Assembly (NCBI GenBank): GCA_032209605.1
Contig: JASFXZ010000008.1
Span: 3,906,001-3,970,000, forward strand
Direction: 5' to 3'
Origin: Mactromeris polynyma
Taxonomy: Eukaryota; Mollusca; Bivalvia; Venerida; Mactridae
DNA length: 64,000 nucleotides
The position numbers and the translations under genes are program-made. The notes beneath the pieces are model-generated. The model had not been told where the DNA came from. It ran no database searches and worked only from the letters and a program-made list of their open reading frames with translations. Position 1 is the first letter of the stretch, and each line of letters opens with the position of its first letter. Below are positions 46,705-57,556 of the stretch, in pieces.

Positions 46705-47307
46705 TACAGTCGACTCTCGTTAAGACGAATTTTTCGGGACCGTCGGAAATAGTTCGTCTTAACGAAAATTCGTCTTAACGAAAATTCGACGTAAACGTCG
46801 GGAGGCCATTTTGGTGGTGTTACGTGAGAAAGTCTAGTTCGTAACGACTGCTTTGTGTTTGATCGCCATTTGCATAAAACAAATGTTAAAGATGACGTGT
46901 TTTCATTAAAGTACACGCTTTATTAAATCACTCATTTTGGCATGTTTTACAAACTATCGGTTTGATCGCAGTGTTCAACAATTCGACATGTACAAATCCT
47001 TCAATTATGTAAACAATCGATAATTAAATGTGCGAAAATACAGGTAAATCATATCAGTGACGTGTGAAAACATTCGTCGCCAGCTGGATACGATCCGACT
47101 TCGTGTTAAACAATAGATTTAAGGTGCGAACTTGTTAAGCTGGACTTCGAAAAAACTTCGACGTAACGAAAAACTTCGAGACAAAAATTCGTCTTAACCG
47201 ACAGAAATTCATATAGACAAAGAAGGATAAAATCGGGACTTTTGAAAAACTTCGACGTAACGGAAAATTCGTCTTAAGCGAGTTCGTCCTAACGAGAGTC
47301 GACTGTA
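46705..47307. mobile_element. pogo/Tigger-like MITE, copy 2 (603 bp)
   Basis: Complete at both ends: TACAGTCGACTCTCGTTAAG and CTAACGAGAGTCGACTGTA. Subterminal repeats of attcgtcttaac lie in opposite orientations. It matches 16655-17274 closely, with small deletions in the middle (gtttgcattatcacaatg absent here). TA on both sides. Confidence 0.88.
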
Positions 47308-47320
47308 TGTTAACTTATTG

Positions 47321-47423
47321 GACTTCCACCTGTGATGTAGGCAAGGACTTCCACCTGTGATATAGGCAAGGACTTCCACCTGTGATGCAGGCAAGGACTT
47401 CCACCTGTGATGCAGGCAAGGAT
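47321..47423. repeat. Short minisatellite, 25-bp unit, 4 copies
   Basis: Four copies of ggacttccacctgtgatgta plus ggcaa, nearly identical. Starts 13 bp after the right end of the MITE at 47307. Confidence 0.93.
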
Positions 47424-47580
47424 GTTGGTTCAGCTGCTTATAGAAGAGCAAGTAAAGAAAGGTTGGAAAACAACATAGAACATCTAGCTGACATTAATAA
47501 TTTTATAATTCTGACTCTACCTAAACTTAACTGAAAACTTAATTACTTTTCATTTTCAAGTTTCTACATAGCATTTAGTG

Positions 47581-47680
47581 CCTTATGTTTTGTGGATTGT
47601 TGTTTTTCCGGAGATCTGCGTGGGGAGGCACTGTCTTATGTATACATGTGGCTTTCCCTGTAGTTACGTATTCTCTCTCT
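47581..47680 (+). mobile_element. Retroposon R1 copy with 18-bp target-site duplication
   Basis: A 100-bp, 5'-truncated R1 copy (ccttatgttttgtggattgt to gttacgtattctctctct) lies exactly between two copies of tctacatagcatttagtg, at 47563-47580 and 47681-47698. A perfect 18-bp duplication with a conserved end at ttctctctct and a truncated other end is what LINE-mediated target-primed reverse transcription leaves. This fixes the family's orientation and shows this insertion is young. Confidence 0.88.
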
Positions 47681-47698
47681 TCTACATAGCATTTAGTG

Positions 47699-48860
47699 AT
47701 AAAACAATCACAAAAATTGAACTAACAATATATATAAAGTTTCAATGATAATCACTAGCAACAGATCCTTTAGGACCTTTTAGTAAAGCCATCAGTGAGG
47801 CAACAACTTTTGACTCCAAAAGTACTCACTTCAACAAAATGTGTTTTTGTTTATGAACTAACACATTTACATTGCCTTTCTCTCACATACAGAACAAGAG
47901 CAACATAAAACAACATCAATAATTGTCCTCCACACACAGAACTATAACAATAATCAAATTGTGTTCTGTTAGAAAAAACCATCACCTATCTCATTTAGAG
48001 TTCTCACATAAACATGAAGATATCAAATAATGTTCCTTGCAAGGAGAACAAAGCATCACCTAGGGTATGCCACAGCTAACCACAGCTTCCCCTGATTCAT
48101 GTAAAATTATGCCATTAATATTAATCAAGACAGATTTATGGTAGTGTGCTATCCCATGGGATGCCATTGATTATTTGTTCCTGTATTGGCATGTAGAGTT
48201 TAAGCAGAAGATCAAACCAGTTTATTTTCAAATTTCATGACCACATAAAGGGTTTTCAGACCTTATCAATAAAAGCTATAGATATTTGTAATTGCTCCAC
48301 AATCAAAGTACCAATGCTGAACAATCAGATCTTGCCTGGGTTCTGTATTGCACTGAACTCTCTATAAGGGAACTATGTTCAATATGATTTATAGCTAACG
48401 ACTGCTAATTTAATCCTCAATAACAATTGTTCTGGAATTGTAAATAATGAAATATTGCCAAATTGTATTTTATGGTGATCAATGTTTGTGTGCAATACAA
48501 CAATGTTTTAAACTGGTTGTACCAAAAACAATTACAAACAGAACATAATGCTTTATACAGCAGCACATTTAATACCAACCATGGTGTATAAAAAAGCTAA
48601 AATTATCTTTATAGATGTATTGGTCACTTGCCAAATATACCACAAGTCATTACCTGCCATTCATTCATAACAGCCCCATTTCAATTGTTCAAGTCCAGAC
48701 AGACTTGGTTGCCAATTTAGATCTGGGTCCAAATGAAGTTTTGAACATGTGCATAATGTGTTATGAACAAGTAATGCACAGTGCCAATGCTATCTAAAAC
48801 TAGTGCTTCAACCTCATGAAAAATCAGACATTCACCACACAGATCTTGTCAAAAGGTGGA
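47699..48860. other. Stretch with no supported gene
   Basis: About 1.2 kb, AT-rich, no recognised repeat or exon. Confidence 0.5.
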
Positions 48861-49250
48861 GGCACACGCAGGGAGAGACACAAACAGATGGCCCAGGGGC
48901 ACATACAGGGATTGACACAAACAGATGACCCAGAGGCACACACAGGGAGAGACACAGACAGATGAACCAGGGACACATACAGGGAGAGACACAAACAGAT
49001 GACTCAGGGGCACACACAGGGAGAGACACAAACAGATGAACCAGGGACACATACAGGGAGAGACACAAACAGATGACCCAGGGGCACATACAGGGAGAGA
49101 CACAAACAGATGACCCAGGGGCACATACAGGGAGAGACACAAACAGATGACCCAGGGGCACATACAGGGAGAGACACAAACAGATGAACCAGGGACACAT
49201 ACAGGGAGAGACACAAACAGATGAGCCAGGGGCACATACAGGGAGGGGAC
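48861..49250. repeat. Minisatellite, 37-bp unit, about 10 copies
   Basis: Unit gacacaaacagatgacccag plus gggcacatacagggaga, with variants gaaccagg(g)acac and tcaggggcac. The minus strand has a stop-free reading with a Cys-rich 37-residue period (CMCPWVICLCLSLYVPLGHL), because three 37-bp units make 37 codons; an artefact of the array. Confidence 0.95.
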
Positions 49251-49820
49251 CAAAAATAATATACCAATATAAGAAAACCATGCAAAAAAGCGTTATCATC
49301 CAACTCAAAAACAGGAAATTGGAATGACAAAGGACTACATGACAAATCAACAAGAGTCTTCCAATAATGAATAATCAGTTTGAGACATCAACTCATTAAA
49401 TAATTGTCTACTTGAGCAATAATAAGTGTGAGTTCCATATCTGAGCAGTTTTGTTTGGAATGTCACAAATTCAAGAGTGTGGATAATCTGCAGAAATGTC
49501 TGTCTTGGTCACAATCAAGTAAACAGTGTTTTGGACAGAACCTACCAATTAAATGCTTGAGTCTTGAAAGCATTGACTAACTCAGCTTTTTATTTAGTAA
49601 CAATGTCTGTATGTTTAATGCCTACAGCTTCACTGTTTGTAGATAACAGTCGCAGTCAAGGTCAACATTAAACATCTCTGATGACATTTTACTCCGCCAT
49701 CATCCTAGTTTCATGATTAGATAAGTATGTTTTAATGTGGACTCATCATTCTTTCCAATTTCCCACTTATGTCAATGTTTACTCCGTACATTAGAGCGCG
49801 TTTTTCTTGAAACAACTAAG

Positions 49821-49909
49821 TAAAGAAGATGCGGTACGTGTTTGTAGATCAATAATTTCAAGTATGTCACCAGATACTGCTGTTTTACTGAGCGATCTTC
49901 ATGCTGTAC
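49821..49909 (+). CDS. Weak candidate exon beside a minisatellite
   Basis: Plus-strand reading KEDAVRVCRSIISSMSPDTA then VLLSDLHAV, between a possible acceptor (tttttcttgaaacaactaag) and a donor (GTAC then gtaatg). Composition and CpG look coding-like, but two minus-strand frames across the same bases are also open (e.g. DRSVKQQYLVTYLKLLIYKH, after tacgtacag), so strand and frame are uncertain. Confidence 0.22.
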
Positions 49910-49914
49910 GTAAT

Positions 49915-50553
49915 GTTTACCTATTCTCCAAGTCTTTCTGTGGAGGAGTGTTAAGTTTACCTATTTTCCAAGTCTTTCTGTTGAGGAGTGTTAAGTTTAC
50001 CTATTCTCCAAGTCTTTCTGTGGAGGAGTGTTAAGTTTACCTATTCTCCAAGTCTTTCTGTGGAGGAGTGTTAAGTTTACCTATTCTCCAAGTCTTTCTG
50101 TGGAGGAGTGTTAAGTTTACCTATTCTCCAAGTCTTTCTGTGGAGGAGTGTTAAGTTTACTTATTCTCCAAGTCTTTCTGTGGAGGAGTGTTAAGTTTAC
50201 TTATTCTCCAAGTCTTTCTGTGGAGGAGTGTTAAGTTTACCTATTCTCCAAGTCTTTCTGTGGAGGAGTGTTAAGTTTACCTATTCTCTAAGTCTTTCTG
50301 TGGAGGAGTGTTAAGTTTACCTATTCTCCAAGTCTTTCTGTGGAGGAGTGTTAAGTTTACCTATTCTCCAAGTCTTTCTGTGGATGAGTGTTAATTTTAC
50401 CTATTCTCCAAGTCTTTCTGTGGAGGAGTGTTAAGTTTACCTATTCTCCAAGTCTTTCTGTGGAGGAGTGTTAAGTTTACCTATTCTCCAAGTCTTTCTG
50501 TGGAGGAGTGTTAAGTTTACCTATTCTCCAAGTCTTTCTGTGGAGGAGTGTTA
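49915..50553. repeat. Minisatellite, 40-bp unit, about 16 copies
   Basis: Unit gtttacctattctccaagtc plus tttctgtggaggagtgttaa, nearly invariant; a few copies have ttattctcc, attttcc or ggatgag. Very low divergence implies recent expansion or ongoing homogenisation. Confidence 0.96.
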
Positions 50554-52395
50554 ATTCCAAGTGTTTTCTAGTTGTTGTTGTTGTTTTTAATGCTCTTAAG
50601 TATAAGAAACAAAATTCAAGCAATGGTACACCACTCTTTGACAGCTATAATTGTTGACCAGACCCCAATTACAGAAAACATCTCAACTAAGGTCGGTCTT
50701 AAACCTGCATTCTTGGACACTTTGATTTTGCTGTAAAGAATTCATCAAGCTAATCAAAAGAGTTCATAATTATGTTTACGACCACCATTACCAATCACCA
50801 TTTGTTGCATTATTGGCATTGTACAAGAAATGAAATGTCTGATTTCAAATAAAATCTCAATTTGAGAAGTTTGCGAAGCTAGAGCCAGCTATGATGTCAG
50901 TGTCAATACTCTCTAAGATTCATTTCTCAGAAGGAAGCCATAGAAAGTCGACGTGGAAATTTTTTATGCATACAAATTACGCATTTACATCCTTATCAAG
51001 TTTCTGTATGAACTTGTGGCACCAGCACATTCTGGTTCAATGTACTTTGTTCTTTCACTTCTTCAGTTATTCATTTTCGGTTTCCAATTTGTCGAGGCTC
51101 ACAGTATTGCTAATGACCAAATCTTTTGAGAAATTTTAGTGGCACAAATACAATGCTCAAGGTTCAAGCTTTTAGTTGGACAATTGAACAATTATTTTCC
51201 TGGCGCTAATGAATATTCAAATTATTCTGTAAGTTATCATCAGTGAAGAATGCTGACAACTTTCATTATAATGTATAATTATCACATACCTGTTTGAAGA
51301 TGATGGCAAGAATGCACAAAGAGAGGCAAAGATTATTGAGTATCAGTTTAGTGATGTACATTTACATATGACTTTTTTTGAGTGACAACAATTACTACGG
51401 TACTGGTATTCATAATACACATTTTTCTTTGTATATTTTCAAAAGCACCCCAGTTGATGTAATAATAGGTTGTTGTTGTTTTTGTATTTGGTGCCTTAAC
51501 TGCTGAGTTCATTTGATTTGACAAGAAATATAAATAACATAAAAAGCAATTTCAGAAGTGCACCCAAATTTCATCATAACGAAAATTTAAAGTGATGCAG
51601 TAACTATCTATTCAAACCAAAATAGTGATACTTTTGTAATAAATTATTCATCACTGTTAACACATTTGCAAGCATCTCCCCATATATAGTAACTACAGAA
51701 ACTATAACTATTGTTCAATTATAGAACCAATTATCACTATGATAAATGAGATGTACTCGACAATCTATACATTGCTAAATTCAATCACTTTAATAAAATA
51801 AATAGTTTTCAAGCTAGGGGGAATTATTGCAGTCACCTTGACTGTTTATAGACATTTACAATGCACAACATATAAAACATATAAGTGGACACATGACAAC
51901 ATGATTTCCAAGGTGTTATTAAGTTCTCACATACAAAAAATACAGCACTGCTAAAACCATGTGACCGGGAGTGGGAAATTTTTCAAAATGCAACAACAGC
52001 ATGCTTACGCATTTCTGCCTAATAGTTATAACTTTGACAACTGTTACAAATTATGCAACAACAAATACAAGTTTTCTATGACTTTCACCATGTTCTCAGC
52101 AGATTTACAGAACACCAAGGTAAAACCAGATTTTGTCTACCACCTTTGCAAATGGTCAACAGTTTCCCAAAACTGCAATGCCTGCACCATTCAGCACTTT
52201 CAGTGCTTTGATATATATAATAATTATATAACTCACTCTAAATGAGCATTGACAATGTGTTATTTTTAATAAAACTTTACCTGACACCTGTATTACCACT
52301 ACAGGAAACAATATTGCAATTAGGAAAATATGAAATGAACATAAAGCTGTCACAAAAATCGTCAAACATATTGAGAAGCAAATGAACAACATGTA
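50554..52395. other. Stretch with no supported gene
   Basis: About 1.8 kb. Open frames at 50891-51139 and 51961-52245 are ordinary AT-rich frames without splice-site support. No repeat recognised. Confidence 0.45.
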
Positions 52396-52618
52396 GGGGA
52401 TCTGTGGTCCAGTGGTAATGCGCTGGACTAGTAATCCAGGTGTCACAGGCTCGGTCCCCTGTACAGTACTAACAGTATTTCTGAAGAGACAAAAACCAAG
52501 GTCCCGTGTACTTCTGTATCATGCACTATCCTCAAAAAAATCTAAAATGACTAACATTCTTCCGGGGGCGTCGCCCATATGACGACGATAAATAAACGCA
52601 AATACAAATAAACAACAC
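52396..52618 (+). mobile_element. tRNA-Thr-like SINE
   Basis: The head matches a tRNA: A box tggtccagtgg, anticodon stem-loop ctggactagtaatccag (anticodon AGT, Thr), T arm acaggctcggtcccctgt. The acceptor ends do not pair, so it is not a functional tRNA. The body includes ggtcccgtgtacttctgtat and cttccgggggcgtcgcccat, and the tail is atgacgacgataaataaacg plus caaatacaaataa. The short direct repeat aacaaca flanks it on both sides and may be a target duplication. Confidence 0.75.
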
Positions 52619-53084
52619 ATTGTGCATGGATCCATCTCTTCCAACAAACGTGTCAAATTTATTTAGTACTGTATAATTTTTATCACCCAACCCTGATATT
52701 GATAATAATTGATTTTTTCCAACTTTTTTTCTTGGAAATGCTTAATGGGGATTTTTTGCTGGTTTATGAACTCATCTTGATTAAATTCTTAGGGAAATTT
52801 CCCAGAGTTATGTCCCCTTGGGGATAAGAAACGCATACACACATTCTGATGGCAGATTATCTGCTTGACAGGAACAGTGCTGACAGTCAGTTATCGTATT
52901 CTTTTGTTTCACACAGCGACACAGAAAACTTCTGGTTTTTGGTCTGACATGAAAGCATGAAATATTTGAAAAAGTAATTAAGATTCACATGTATATGACT
53001 GTCAGCTGCCTGCATTTCCATGGAAACCGGTACTGTTGCTTATCAGCACTAACCTGTTTTCAACAATACAAGCCTAGACTTCCT

Positions 53085-53510
53085 ACCATTTACTACCAAT
53101 ACATACCAACCAGCACTAATATGTTCCCAACCAGCACTAACCTATTTCCAAGCAGTACTAACTTAATGTTTCCTACAAGCACTGGCCTGTTTCTTACCAA
53201 TAATAACCCATTTTCTACCAAGACTATCCTATTTTCTAGCAGGACTTCCAATGGTTTCCTACCATTTTCAAGCACACCTAACCCTTTAGCCTGCTTTTTA
53301 CATGTATTTGAGTAATAAACAATTTACTATCCATACTAGCTAGTTTCCTGTAAGTATTATATGGTTTTAAATCATTTCCAACCAGTATAAACCTGTTTCT
53401 AGTACAGTCAATAGCCCTTTACCAGTTATTACCCACCACCCATCAGTACTTACCCAGAACTCCATCATTTTCTACCAGTACTGACCAGTTCTGTTCCTGC
53501 CAGTGTTTTC
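53085..53510. repeat. Degenerate repeat around 'accagcactaacctgtttcc'
   Basis: About 15 diverged copies of a roughly 25-bp unit (accagtactaacctatttcc and variants). The period is irregular, so this is an old array or a decayed one. Confidence 0.65.
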
Positions 53511-53546
53511 CTTACATTCTGTAAGCTACTGAAATGTGTACACCTG

Positions 53547-54171
53547 TTAGGACTACTTGATATAAGATCTATGTTAGGACTACTTGATATAAGATCTATG
53601 TTAGGACTACTTGATATAAGATCTATGTTAGGACTACTTGATATAAGATCTATGTTAGAACTACTTGATATAAGATCTATGTTAGAACTACTTGATATAA
53701 GATCTATGTTAGAACTACTTGATATAAGATCTATGTTAGAACTACTTGATATAAGATCTATGTTAGGACTACTTGATATAAGATCTATGTTAGAACTACT
53801 TGATATAAGATCTATGTTAGAACTACTTGATATAAGATCTATGTTAGAACTACTTGATATAAGATCTATGTTAGGACTACTTGATATAAGATCTATGTTA
53901 GGACTACTTGATATAAGATCTATGTTAGGACTACTTGATATAAGATCTATGTTAGAACTACTTGATATAAGATCTATGTTAGAACTACTTGATATAAGAT
54001 CTATGTTAGGACTACTTGATATAAGATCTATGTTAGAACTACTTGATATAAGATCTATGTTAGAACTACTTGATATAAGATCTATGTTAGAACTACTTGA
54101 TATAAGATCTATGTTAGGACAACTTGATATAAGATCTATGTTAGAACTACTTGATATAAGATCTATGTATT
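53547..54171. repeat. Minisatellite, 27-bp unit, about 23 copies
   Basis: Unit ttaggactacttgatataag plus atctatg; the only common change is ggact versus gaact, forming runs of the two types. Read on the plus strand it gives a 9-residue period (MLGLLDIRS), stop-free because 27 is a multiple of 3. Ends 32 bp before the MITE at 54204. Confidence 0.97.
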
Positions 54172-54203
54172 TATATAATACTGGTATTTTAGGTTTGATA
54201 ATA

Positions 54204-54358
54204 TACAGTCAAACCTCAGACCACCTCAAAATTAAGACCACACATTTCAAGTCCATTTTCACTGGTTTGATCTTTATTCAATCTCAATAGACCAACTCAA
54301 TAAGAAGACCAGTTTCCAAGGGTCCCAAGGATGGTCGTATTATTGAGGGTTTACTGTA
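54204..54358. mobile_element. Short MITE (family M1), 155 bp
   Basis: TACAGTCAAACCTCAGACCA at the left, TTGAGGGTTTACTGTA at the right, TA on both sides. Internal matches to 2912-3093 and 62073-62242 include gaccacctcaaaattaagac and aagaccagtttccaaggg. Confidence 0.8.
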
Positions 54359-54983
54359 TATCAGATGGCACAAATCTGTATTGGTCGAAATATCAATAAA
54401 AACATGTGAGGGGGAAATGTTTCAAGTATCTTATTTTTGTCAGAAATAGGTATCAGAAAACTAATCATCAGCCTCCTCTCACTGTTTATCTGATTTGGGG
54501 ATGGAAGTGTCACAGTGTGACAAGATTAATGTGTTAGATGTGCCAGTTATTTCTAAGGGTGGATGCCAGATGCAATAGAATAAATGTATAAGTCATGTTA
54601 TTGTGTCTGTTACCAAGGGACATCCACTGATATACTGATGACAAAAGCTTACAATATATTTTAATTGCAATGACACAATCATGTGCACTTATATGAAATG
54701 TCACACCCTGCAGATGTTAAAAATGTAGAACATATTTAATGTTCCATTCTACATCTTGACTTACTTTACGCTTGTATTCACAAATAATGGCAAAACTATA
54801 GACATAGTAAACAATTAATTTCATTAATGTGGCAATTAAAGACACACAAAACTAAAATCAGTCACATTAATTATAGATGAAGGGTGATTAAGTTAACCAC
54901 AAAGAACAGTTCTGTTAGAATGGTATAGAAAATAAATACAGCTATTCTTTACCCTCAAAATCTTCTATAAATACCATATAGAT

Positions 54984-55040
54984 TATCATAACTCCTATGT
55001 ATTTTTATAAGAGTTGTCGTAGTCTTGCCAGAACCATCAA
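54984..55040. repeat. Hairpin family H, copy 3
   Basis: atcataactcctatgtattt then ttataagagttgtcgtagtc: the same loop and inner arms as 31718-31793, with a shortened left arm. Confidence 0.6.
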
Positions 55041-55372
55041 TATAATATATTGAATATCAACCATTTTGAATGGATACACATCTTATATTGATAGATCTAA
55101 CTGACAGGCAGCCCAACTTGATATCATAATCAAATACTGTGTAAATTATCATTGTAACAATAAAGCAATTGTTCACTGAGTTTCCTTATTTTTATTGTAA
55201 TTGACCAATTATCAGATCTTTATAATCTAATAATAGAATTTCCACAATGTTATAAATAGATTACAATGGAAAATAAGTGAGATTCTCATTTCACTCAAAT
55301 AAAGCATGTGCATAAACATGAAAAGTACAGATTGTCAAAAAATTAGCAACTACAAATCAAAGGACTAAAGGT

Positions 55373-55675
55373 ACAACACAACGTTCACCATCTTCACTAT
55401 TCAGTACATGAAGGTACAACACAACGTTCACCATCTTCACTATTCAGTACATGAAGGTACAACACAACGTTCACCATCATCACTATTCAGTACATGACAA
55501 GGTACAACACAACGTTCACCATCATCACTATTCAGTACATGACAAGGTACAACACAACGTTCACCATCTTCACTATTCAGTACATGAAGGTACAACACAA
55601 CGTTCACCATCATCACTATTCAGTACATGACAAGGTACAACACAACGTTCACCATCATCACTATTCAGTACATGA
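55373..55675. repeat. Minisatellite, 43- and 45-bp units, 7 copies
   Basis: Unit aaggtacaacacaacgttca plus ccatcttcactattcagtacatg; copies with acaaggtac are 2 bp longer and carry catcatcac instead of catcttcac, so length and sequence variants travel together. Confidence 0.95.
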
Positions 55676-55912
55676 CATTCTTTATTTTGGAAGCAATGTT
55701 TTACTTTATGTTGTAAAATTTTGTATATATTGACACAGATGTGTGTAGGAAAGAAAACACTCTCTCACAGTGCTTTGATTTCAGTACCTTTACTGCAAGA
55801 ACTACATGTATTTCATATTGCAAGGTTTGAGATGAATACGAGACCCAAGTATCCAAACTGTGGTAAGAAGGTATCATTGCTAACACAATGAATTCAAACA
55901 ATAATATTGAGG

Positions 55913-55965
55913 TCAAGCAGGAAATGCCACATACAAAGTGCACAGCCCCCAACAGCATATGTGTG
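55913..55965 (-). mobile_element. Retroposon family R2 fragment
   Basis: gaggtcaagcaggaaatgcc, acatacaaagtgcacagccc: matches 20036-20095 and, reversed, 62245-62330 (gggcatttcctgctctgcct). Only the conserved end is present. Confidence 0.5.
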
Positions 55966-56436
55966 CATGCAAATATAGGTGCTCCACCTTAGAACAGTCC
56001 GTGGTAACAACACCATTGAAGGTTCTAACATTGATTTAACATAGCACCCCACCTCACACTTATCCACCTAAAGGCAACCGTTAAACACTATATTGACTTC
56101 AATCACACACAAGTATCCTTTATGCTACCTACTCAAAATGAAATGGAAACATAGTTCATGATGTAAAAAAATATTTAAATGAAGTTGCCATTGCCAGTTA
56201 TCCACTGATGGCTGAGGAGTGTGCTTAGACATAAAGCAGTGGGGGATTATTCCGGCCCATCTCAATGGTTGGTGCAGTATCAGGTATTTGTTGGAAAGAA
56301 AAGAAAGGACCAACGATTTCAAAGGCATTAACATCCTTACTTTGCTTTTGGTGCAAGCCTAAAGTGAGCTGAGCAATTAAACCTAAGTGACTTTTTCAAC
56401 AAACTTTGTTGGTTATTTATGGACTGCACATCACAA

Positions 56437-56570
56437 TACAGTTGGACCTCAGACCTCGTTCATTTAAATTCATTGGGTCCGAAGTTTTATTTTGAATAAT
56501 ACTTGGCTTCGAATAGCCATTTCAATTTGACCTGCATAAGAAGATACCTAGGGACCAAATATTTATTACA
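56437..56570 (+). mobile_element. Left part of a family M2 MITE
   Basis: Starts TACAGTTGGACCTCAGACCT and shares ggtccgaagttttattttga and ataatacttgg with 41547-41710. The right terminus is missing; truncated. Confidence 0.6.
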
Positions 56571-57288
56571 CATGTTTAATTTAAACTTGGGTACACTACA
56601 CAGTAGTCTTCAATTGTCCTGATGTTTGCTACTTTACCTGCAACAAAACCAACATAGCTGCATGTATACATTTGTCTTGGTCCTTGTGAAAAGAAGCACT
56701 CAACAGACTGCTCAGACTAGCCTTGTTGACAGCTAACCATGTTGAAGTATTACAATAAGTACTGGATGCTGAAGGGGAGACGTGTAGCTATGCTGAGGCA
56801 CAATGAGGTAGCTGGCTCGGTTAGAATTTCCAAAGCAACCAAAAATAATATGAATAAATAAATAAATAGCGTGCATGAAGAAGTTCATGCAAGTATATAA
56901 AATGTTGAATATCACATAGATATACATAGTGTACTTCTAAATGAATAATGGAAGTCTAATAAATGCTTCTATATGCATTTTCTCCCATGGAAGGGCCTGT
57001 CTTTATTGCCTCGTTTATTTTTGCCTCTGGCTATGTGCCTGTTATTCTTACAAATGTTAGAAATAAAAATGAGATTTCACCACACAGAGGCAACAGAACT
57101 TGGTTCAAATTGTAGTGCAAATTCAAACAACACACGTATTATATGTGCAAAGCAAAGGAAGTTGGCATTGGCATAGTAAGCACAGAAATTATAGCAAACC
57201 CTTATTCAGCAATCAGCCTATAAAAATCTAGATAAAACTCTTGTTATGTTGTGAGTTATTTGTCATTTTTCAACATTAGTTCAACACT
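56571..57288. other. Stretch with no supported gene
   Basis: About 700 bp. A minus-strand reading after an acceptor-like ttggttttgttgcag (KVANIRTIEDYCVVYPSLN then stop, 56576-56637) was noted but is too short to call. Nothing else is visible. Confidence 0.4.
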
Positions 57289-57492
57289 ATTCCTGGGCTA
57301 CCAACCAGGACTTATATGTTCTTCAACAGTCAAGCAACTGACAACTTCCCCCACAAACTGAGAACAAATGACTCAGAGGATGCAATATTTTCAGTCAAAA
57401 AGTCAGAAAGAATGTGTACCTGAAAACCAGGTTTCAAACCTACAACATCATGATTGCCTGTCAAGAACTCTACCAACTATGCTTACAGGGCA
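57289..57492 (-). mobile_element. tRNA-derived SINE with conserved central domain, copy 2
   Basis: On the minus strand: A box catagttggtagag, B box aggtttgaaacctgg, then gagtcatttgttctcagt, tgtgggggaagttgtcagtt and gcttg. The central part matches 42801-43106, while the heads differ, as seen when one central domain is shared by different tRNA-derived families. The 3' tail is decayed. Confidence 0.68.
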
Positions 57493-57556
57493 GGATTCTT
57501 AATAGAATAGTTTAAATCATCAGCACTTCGCAAGGTTTCAGCCAAGAATAACATTT

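Noticed and set aside
48832..49353. Cys- and Leu-rich membrane-like repeat protein
   Set aside because: Stop-free reading of a 37-bp minisatellite; all frames on that strand are open.
52396..52470. Functional tRNA-Thr gene
   Set aside because: Acceptor-stem strands do not pair and a SINE body and tail follow, so it is a SINE head.
56341..56368. 28-nt minus-strand exon between good splice sites
   Set aside because: Two frames open, very short, no neighbours.
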